DNA of 64,000 bases from Afipia sp. (lineage in GTDB: Bacteria; Pseudomonadota; Alphaproteobacteria; Rhizobiales; Xanthobacteraceae), in contig JANQAK010000001.1 in NCBI GenBank assembly GCA_024707075.1, positions 952,001 through 1,016,000 of the forward strand, given 5' to 3'. Numbering within the stretch: position 1 is the first letter of the stretch; each line of letters begins with the position of its first letter. This document shows positions 59,358 to 64,000 of the stretch, in pieces. The notes beneath the pieces were generated by a model. It was not told the origin of the DNA, did no database searches, and was given only the letters and a program-made list of their open reading frames with translations. A program made the translations under genes and the position numbers.

Positions 59358-60665
59358 TTATCGCCATGCCCGGGCGAAGCGGAATGCGTCGCCGAACAGG
59401 CCCGTCCATGACCGCGCTTTGACGAACGAGCGCAGCGTGTTCTTTTCCTTTTCCACCTTGGGCGTGCCATCGACCCGCACGAAATTCTGCATCGCCTTGG
59501 AGACGAGCTGCGGATAGGTGAGGAAGAAGTTCTGGGACTGGATATGCATCAACTGCGGCATATCCTTGTACTTCTTGAGATCCTTGATGACGAAGGAATC
59601 GTCCAGCATCTTCTTGTAGAGCGAGAGGTTTTGCGCCGTCATCGGATCCCGCCGTGACTTGACCTGGAAGATGGCTTCCGCGGCAATACGGCCGGAGGTC
59701 ATGGCAAGGTTCGATCCCTCGCGATGAATGGCATTGTTGAGCTGGGCCGCATCGCCGACAACAACCCAGCCTTCGCCGTAGAGCTGCGGGATCGCGTTGT
59801 AGCCGCCTTCCGGGATGAGGTGGGCGGAATATTCCTTCACCTCGGAGCCTTCGATCAGCGGTGCCACGGAGGGATGACGCTTGAATCTCTCTAGCAACCC
59901 ATAAGGCGTCTCGCCGGTGCTCTGGAAATCGGCCACGAGGCATCCGATGCCGAGCGACACACATTCCTTGTTCGCGTAAATGAAGCCCATGCCGGTCATG
60001 CCGCGCGAAATGGTGCCGGCCGCCTCGATGACCGTGCCTTCATCCCCCTTGAGGTTGAAACGCGCTTCAATGGTCTCACGCGGCAGGAAGTGCATTTCCT
60101 TGACCGCGAGCGCGACATTGTCGGGCTTCGGGATGTCCCGCAAATTTGCCCGCGTGCCGAGCAATCCGTTCACACCTTCGGCCAGCACGACGACATCGGC
60201 ATGCACCTCGCCGTCATGCCGGTCGGTGCGCACGCCGATCACCCGGCCGTAAGCGTCCCGCGCAAGCTCTGTCACGGTGGTTTCGCACAGCACGATCGCG
60301 CCCGCTTCTCTCACCTTGGACGAGAACCATTTGTCGAACTGCGCACGAATGATGGTGTAGCGGTTGGGGCGCTCCTCGTTGAAATCCTCCGACCGATAAT
60401 GCAGCCCGACATGGGCGCGATCGTCCATCATCCAGAACCGCTGCTCGACCAGGTGACGTTCGAGTGGCGCATCCTCGCGGAAATCCGGAATCAGCTTCTC
60501 CAGCATATCGGCATAGAGGATCGCACCCTGGACGTTCTTCGATCCGGAATATTCCCCGCGCTCAAGTTGCAGCACCTTCAGGCCGCGTTGGGCAAGCGTC
60601 AACGCGGCGGCATTTCCGGCCATCCCGGCGCCGACGACGATCGCATCGAATCTTTCTTCGATCAT
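59358..60665 (-). CDS. fixC: FixC flavoprotein (ETF-quinone oxidoreductase-like)
   Basis: The 435-aa protein starts with the FAD-binding motif [20 protein letters not shown] and carries the later [20 protein letters not shown] segment. In the FixABCX complex it receives electrons from FixAB and passes them to quinone. It is 11 bases after fixB. Confidence 0.95.
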   Translation of the reverse strand: MIEERFDAIVVGAGMAGNAAALTLAQRGLKVLQLERGEYSGSKNVQGAILYADMLEKLIPDFREDAPLERHLVEQRFWMMDDRAHVGLHYRSEDFNEERPNRYTIIRAQFDKWFSSKVREAGAIVLCETTVTELARDAYGRVIGVRTDRHDGEVHADVVVLAEGVNGLLGTRANLRDIPKPDNVALAVKEMHFLPRETIEARFNLKGDEGTVIEAAGTISRGMTGMGFIYANKECVSLGIGCLVADFQSTGETPYGLLERFKRHPSVAPLIEGSEVKEYSAHLIPEGGYNAIPQLYGEGWVVVGDAAQLNNAIHREGSNLAMTSGRIAAEAIFQVKSRRDPMTAQNLSLYKKMLDDSFVIKDLKKYKDMPQLMHIQSQNFFLTYPQLVSKAMQNFVRVDGTPKVEKEKNTLRSFVKARSWTGLFGDAFRFARAWR

Positions 60666-60676
60666 GGCACGCTCCT

Positions 60677-61780
60677 CTAGCTGGCGATCCGGTCGCGCGA
60701 ATGCGGTGACAGACGCGCGCGGAATGCCTCGGTCAGCGCCGGCAGCAGCCGGATCGCGTCGGTGATGATCCCGACATGAGCGAAGTCAAAGATCGGCGCG
60801 TTCTTGTCGGTATTGACGGCGACGATGAGATCGGCGCCTTCCACTCCGACCCGGTGCTGGATCGCTCCCGAGATTCCTGCGGCAATGTACAATTTCGGCC
60901 GGATGGTCTTGCCAGTCTGCCCGATCTGCCTGTCGGATGTGACCCAGCCCTTCTGCACCAGCGGGCGCGAACAGCCATATTCAGCGCCGAGGACGAACGC
61001 GAGCTGGCGCACCAACTGGAAATTCTCCGGCGATCCAAGTCCAAGCCCGCCTGCGACCACGACGTCGGCATAGGCAAGATTGGAATTGGTGGATTCACGG
61101 TCCGGCAGGAACGACAGCACCTTGGTGACGATGTCAGCCTCGACGAGGCCAAGCGGATGACTGATGATTCGTCCAGGCTCGCGCTCGACGCGCTCCGGCA
61201 TCTGCATCACGCGCGGACGCACCGTCGCCATCTGCGGCCGATAGTTCAGCGTGTAGATCGTGCACATCAGCGATCCACCGAAGGTCGGGCGGGTCGCGGC
61301 AAGCGAACCATCGGCATCGACGTCAAGCGCCGTGCAATCGGCCGTCAATCCGGTGAGAAGCGTAGTCGCCACCGATCCGGCAAGATCGCGGCCGAGCGTG
61401 GTGGCGCCGAGCAGCAGGATCTCCGGCTTATAGGTGTTGACGACGTCGGTCAGCGCCTTGGTGTAGGATTCATTGCGGTAGTCGGCGAGCAGATTGTCGG
61501 CAACGACATACGTGAGATCGGCGCCGTAACAGAAGGCTTCAGCCGCGGCCTGTCGGGTCGCCTCTCCCTCGGGCCCGATCACCACGGCCGCGAGTTCGAC
61601 CTTGAGCTTGTCGGCAAGCTGCCGACCCGCGCCCATCAGCTCCCACGAGACCGGGTGAACCTGTCCGCGCTCCTGCTCGATGAACACCCAGACATGCTTG
61701 TAGCCCTTGAAGTGCTCTGGCAGTTCCTTCTTGGTGGCCGCTCGGCCCGCAGGTGCTGCCGCCTTGGTTGGTTCGCTCAT
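60677..61780 (-). CDS. fixB: FixB, ETF alpha-subunit-like
   Basis: The 367-aa protein has the ETF-alpha fold: an N-terminal domain with [20 protein letters not shown] and a C-terminal FAD domain ([50 protein letters not shown]). With FixA it bifurcates electrons from NADH to make low-potential reductant for nitrogenase. An N-terminal extension of some 20 residues precedes the domain. It is 12 bases after fixA. Confidence 0.95.
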   Translation of the reverse strand: MSEPTKAAAPAGRAATKKELPEHFKGYKHVWVFIEQERGQVHPVSWELMGAGRQLADKLKVELAAVVIGPEGEATRQAAAEAFCYGADLTYVVADNLLADYRNESYTKALTDVVNTYKPEILLLGATTLGRDLAGSVATTLLTGLTADCTALDVDADGSLAATRPTFGGSLMCTIYTLNYRPQMATVRPRVMQMPERVEREPGRIISHPLGLVEADIVTKVLSFLPDRESTNSNLAYADVVVAGGLGLGSPENFQLVRQLAFVLGAEYGCSRPLVQKGWVTSDRQIGQTGKTIRPKLYIAAGISGAIQHRVGVEGADLIVAVNTDKNAPIFDFAHVGIITDAIRLLPALTEAFRARLSPHSRDRIAS

Positions 61781-61792
61781 CTTCGTTTTCCT

Positions 61793-62638
61793 TCAGAAAC
61801 CACGTGCCAACGCTGCAAGTTCCGCTTCGAGCTTGGGCTGCCGCTTGAAGATGTCGTCGATTAGCGCCTCGGCCGGCGGCCGGTTGCCAATGTCGATCAT
61901 GAACGCCTTCTCGGCGCGCGGCGGCGGAGCGAAGACACGCTTCACGATGGTCGGCGAACCTCGCAGTCCGCATTTCGAAATGTCTTCGACACCCGCGTCC
62001 TGCGCGCTCCATTTGACGACCTCGGAGCGTGCGGCACGCAAAGCATCGACCATTGCGCCACGCCGAATCTCGTTGGTTGCTTCCAACATGCTGATCAGGC
62101 AAGGCAGCTTGGTCCGCAGCAACTGCACGCCGCCTTCCGAACGCCGTTCGGCCTCGATGGTGCGGCCTTCGAGATCGAGCGCGCCGATCTTGGCGACGTA
62201 GGTGAGTTGCAGCAGACCCAGGCGCTTGGCGATGCCAGGACCAACCTGGGCGGTATCGCCGTCGATCGTCTGCTTTCCGGTGAAGATGATATCCGCCGTG
62301 CCATAGGTCTCGGAGATTTTCCGGATGGCCGTAGCCAGCGCGTAGGTCGTCGCCAAGGTGTCGGCGCCGGCGAAGAAGCGATCCGTCAGCAGGACGGCGC
62401 GGTCAGCCCCATAGGTCAGCGCCTTGCGCAGGCTGTCCTCGGCCGAGGGCGGTCCCATGGTCAGCACAGTCACTTCACCGCCGAACTTGTCGCGGAGTTC
62501 AAGCGCCGCTTCGAGCGCGAACAGATCATACGGATTGATGATCGTCGGCACGCCCTGACGCATAATCGTATTGGTGACCGGATGAACGCGGATCTGTGCC
62601 GAATCCGGAACTTGCTTGATGCAGACGACGATGTGCAT
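61793..62638 (-). CDS. fixA: FixA, ETF beta-subunit-like
   Basis: The 281-aa protein begins MHIVVCIKQVPDSAQIRVHP, the ETF-beta signature, with TGKQTIDGDTAQVGPGIAKR further on. FixA pairs with FixB and binds NADH and flavin. It is the first gene of fixABCX; a sigma-54 element lies 42 bases upstream and a NifA site about 180 bases upstream. Confidence 0.95.
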   Translation of the reverse strand: MHIVVCIKQVPDSAQIRVHPVTNTIMRQGVPTIINPYDLFALEAALELRDKFGGEVTVLTMGPPSAEDSLRKALTYGADRAVLLTDRFFAGADTLATTYALATAIRKISETYGTADIIFTGKQTIDGDTAQVGPGIAKRLGLLQLTYVAKIGALDLEGRTIEAERRSEGGVQLLRTKLPCLISMLEATNEIRRGAMVDALRAARSEVVKWSAQDAGVEDISKCGLRGSPTIVKRVFAPPPRAEKAFMIDIGNRPPAEALIDDIFKRQPKLEAELAALARGF

Positions 62639-62679
62639 TCGATGCCTCCGAGCCTGCCTGATGGCCCCGCGAGGAGATT

Positions 62680-62695
62680 AGCAAGTGTCGTACCA
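62680..62695 (-). promoter_or_regulatory. sigma-54 promoter of fixABCX
   Basis: On the minus strand TGGTACGACACTTGCT fits TGGCAC-N5-TTGCW with one mismatch and exact spacing. It predicts a transcript start about 30 bases before the fixA ATG. Confidence 0.78.
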
Positions 62696-62816
62696 ATCCC
62701 GTTCGTGGTGAAATATCGAAGCTCAGACAACGGCTTGGAGGAGCGGAGCGACTGCACTGGCTAGTGACTGACAGAACAAGTGCGACACGCGTCGGAAATG
62801 CGACAGATGCGCATCG

Positions 62817-62832
62817 TGTGACGACAACGACA
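62817..62832. promoter_or_regulatory. NifA upstream activator site of fixABCX
   Basis: TGT-GACGACAACG-ACA is an exact TGT-N10-ACA site about 120 bases upstream of the -24 element, the standard distance. Confidence 0.72.
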
Positions 62833-62847
62833 GTCGCCACATGTCGT

Positions 62848-62861
62848 TTGATGTAGATCAA
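62848..62861. promoter_or_regulatory. FNR/FixK box between nifW and fixA
   Basis: TTGAT-GTAG-ATCAA is a perfect match to the FNR/FixK consensus TTGAT-N4-ATCAA. It lies just upstream of the NifA site of fixA, about 57 bases after the nifW stop. Confidence 0.7.
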
Positions 62862-62918
62862 ACGCCACAGCACCGGCAGCGGTGCCGTGAAAGCTGCGCG
62901 CTTATTTCAACCGCGCAC

Positions 62919-63263
62919 TTATTTCAATGTTGTGAGCGGAACGAAGGTGCGAGGCTTCGGCGGCGCGACTGCGTCCTTCAACACCTTGAACACCCGCTGG
63001 TCGAGAGGCGACGATGCCAGGAAGTCGGCATAGGCCTGCTCAAGCACCGCCTTGCATCGCTCGGCCACCTCCACGTCAGACAGTCCCGCAAAATCCTCGC
63101 TGACGAGATACTGGCCCATGCGGCGCAGAATGTGCAGCCGCACCACGTTGACGTGCTTGGGATCATAGTCCACGCCGAGGATCGCGAAGAAATCCTCGGC
63201 AGAGGACGCCTTATTCAACTGTTCAAGCGTGCTGACAGACGCCGGAGAGTCATTCATCTCCAA
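62919..63263 (-). CDS. nifW: NifW, nitrogenase-stabilising protein
   Basis: The 114-aa protein has the NifW pattern: SSAEDFFAILGVDYDPKHVN, VVRLHILRRMGQYL and the ending PPKPRTFVPL. NifW binds the MoFe protein and helps maturation or oxygen protection. It is nine bases after cysE, so the pair is co-transcribed from outside the window; fixABCX follows with its own promoter. Confidence 0.94.
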   Translation of the reverse strand: MEMNDSPASVSTLEQLNKASSAEDFFAILGVDYDPKHVNVVRLHILRRMGQYLVSEDFAGLSDVEVAERCKAVLEQAYADFLASSPLDQRVFKVLKDAVAPPKPRTFVPLTTLK

Positions 63264-63272
63264 TCTCCTTCA

Positions 63273-63995
63273 TCAAACTCGTTCGACGGCCCGGAGGCCG
63301 GGGCTGGTCGCATTCTTGTCGTCCCGCAACGGAGCACCGCCGTCGCGCAAGCGCTTCTGCAAATGCGCGAGCCGCGCCTCTAGGAACTCGACCCTGTCCA
63401 GCACAACGGAGATCGCTTCGCCAACCGGATCAGGCATCAGGTGGTGGTCGAGATCGATATGTCCCACGACACGGCGATGGCTCAGTTGCGGCCGCACCAC
63501 CTTGGCGGGAATGCCGACCACGGTCACTTCAGGCGGCGTACTCTCGATCACAACCGAATTCGCTCCGACCCGGGTGCCCTGTCCGACGGTGATCGGTCCG
63601 AGAATTTTCGCGCCGGCGCCCACCACGACACGGTCCTCCAAGGTGGGATGGCGCTTGCCCGGGAACCACGATGTCCCGCCCAGCGTGACACCATGGTACA
63701 GCGTAACGTCATCGCCGATTTCAGCGGTCTCGCCGATAACGACGCAAGCTCCGTGGTCGATAAAAAACCGGCGCCCGATCTTTGCCGCCGGATGAATGTC
63801 GACATTGCTCAGGAAGCGGCCAAACCACGACAGCAGCCGCGCTGAAAATCGCCAATCGGCCTTCCAGAAACGATGAGCGATGCGATGCCAGATCAAGGCG
63901 TGGACACCGGGATAGGTCAGCAGGGTTTCCAGCTCACTGCGAGCGGCAGGATCCCGCTGGCGAACGCAGCCGATATCTTCCTTGATTAACTGCAT
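63273..63995 (-). CDS. cysE: serine O-acetyltransferase
   Basis: The 240-aa protein has an N-terminal helical part ([20 protein letters not shown]) and left-handed hexapeptide repeats ([48 protein letters not shown]) typical of CysE. It makes O-acetylserine for cysteine, and nif-linked copies supply sulphur for FeS clusters via NifS. The ATG is five bases from the window edge, so its ribosome-binding site cannot be checked and a longer N-terminus is possible. Confidence 0.9.
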   Translation of the reverse strand: MQLIKEDIGCVRQRDPAARSELETLLTYPGVHALIWHRIAHRFWKADWRFSARLLSWFGRFLSNVDIHPAAKIGRRFFIDHGACVVIGETAEIGDDVTLYHGVTLGGTSWFPGKRHPTLEDRVVVGAGAKILGPITVGQGTRVGANSVVIESTPPEVTVVGIPAKVVRPQLSHRRVVGHIDLDHHLMPDPVGEAISVVLDRVEFLEARLAHLQKRLRDGGAPLRDDKNATSPGLRAVERV

Positions 63996-64000
63996 CAGCG

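Overview
The window looks like a chromosome segment of an alphaproteobacterium of the Bradyrhizobium/Rhodopseudomonas/Afipia group (Nitrobacteraceae), probably a free-living diazotroph. The grounds are a contiguous cysE-nifW-fixABCX block with sigma-54/NifA sites, a kdp operon with two tiny membrane ORFs, an MFS-otsB-GH15-otsA trehalose block, a form II (AYRGAGR) coxSLM cluster and DUF1236, ModD and Mop genes. This assignment is inference from gene content and order; no database was consulted.

About 1-32.7 kb is an accessory region, visibly more AT-rich than the rest, that ends at a tRNA-Ser(GGA) gene (32735-32824). It carries, in order: a TetR regulator; a hipBA toxin-antitoxin pair; a broken nuclease; a Septu-like pair in which the ATPase also carries an HNH domain (4346-7467); two unrecognised overlapping genes (8483-10353); an unrecognised 594-aa protein coupled to a phospholipase-D-like nuclease (10483-14425); an operon of three nuclease or repair-like proteins (14558-17385) divergent from an Xre regulator; a broken GIY-YIG-like gene; a DnaQ-like exonuclease; a DUF1294 membrane protein; a recombinase module (two paralogous small proteins, DUF3489, DUF2924, large serine recombinase); a DUF3800 gene; a short prokaryotic Argonaute operon with a DUF4365-APAZ nuclease partner (SPARDA type, 24797-27608); and a 1372-aa restriction-modification fusion (28152-32270). 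Imperfect direct repeats at 4100 and 17923 flank much of the defence cargo.

About 33-55 kb looks like core genome: otsA, a GH15 enzyme, otsB and an MFS transporter (- strand); form II coxSLM (+), with coxM frameshifted; a strong terminator; a DUF1236 protein; a DEAD-box RNA helicase; a PtsN-like EIIA protein; and kdpEDCBAF with one more tiny membrane ORF. The EIIA gene beside kdpDE suggests a local link between PTS phosphorylation state and potassium uptake.

About 55-64 kb is a nitrogen-fixation neighbourhood: modD, a DUF2478 gene, a Mop molybdate-binding protein, ahpC-ahpD, fixX-C-B-A, nifW and cysE. I could read well-spaced sigma-54 -24/-12 elements with TGT-N10-ACA NifA sites in front of the DUF2478 gene, ahpC and fixA, so molybdenum handling, peroxide defence and electron supply to nitrogenase are probably co-expressed. 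A perfect FNR/FixK box lies between nifW and fixA.

At least seven genes (hipA, the 2.8-kb nuclease, the PLD gene, the GIY-YIG-like gene, both SPARDA genes, coxM) look intact except for a single one-base frameshift, often in a homopolymer. Either the sequence has indel errors or several genes are freshly inactivated or phase-variable; this must be settled before calling the systems live or dead.
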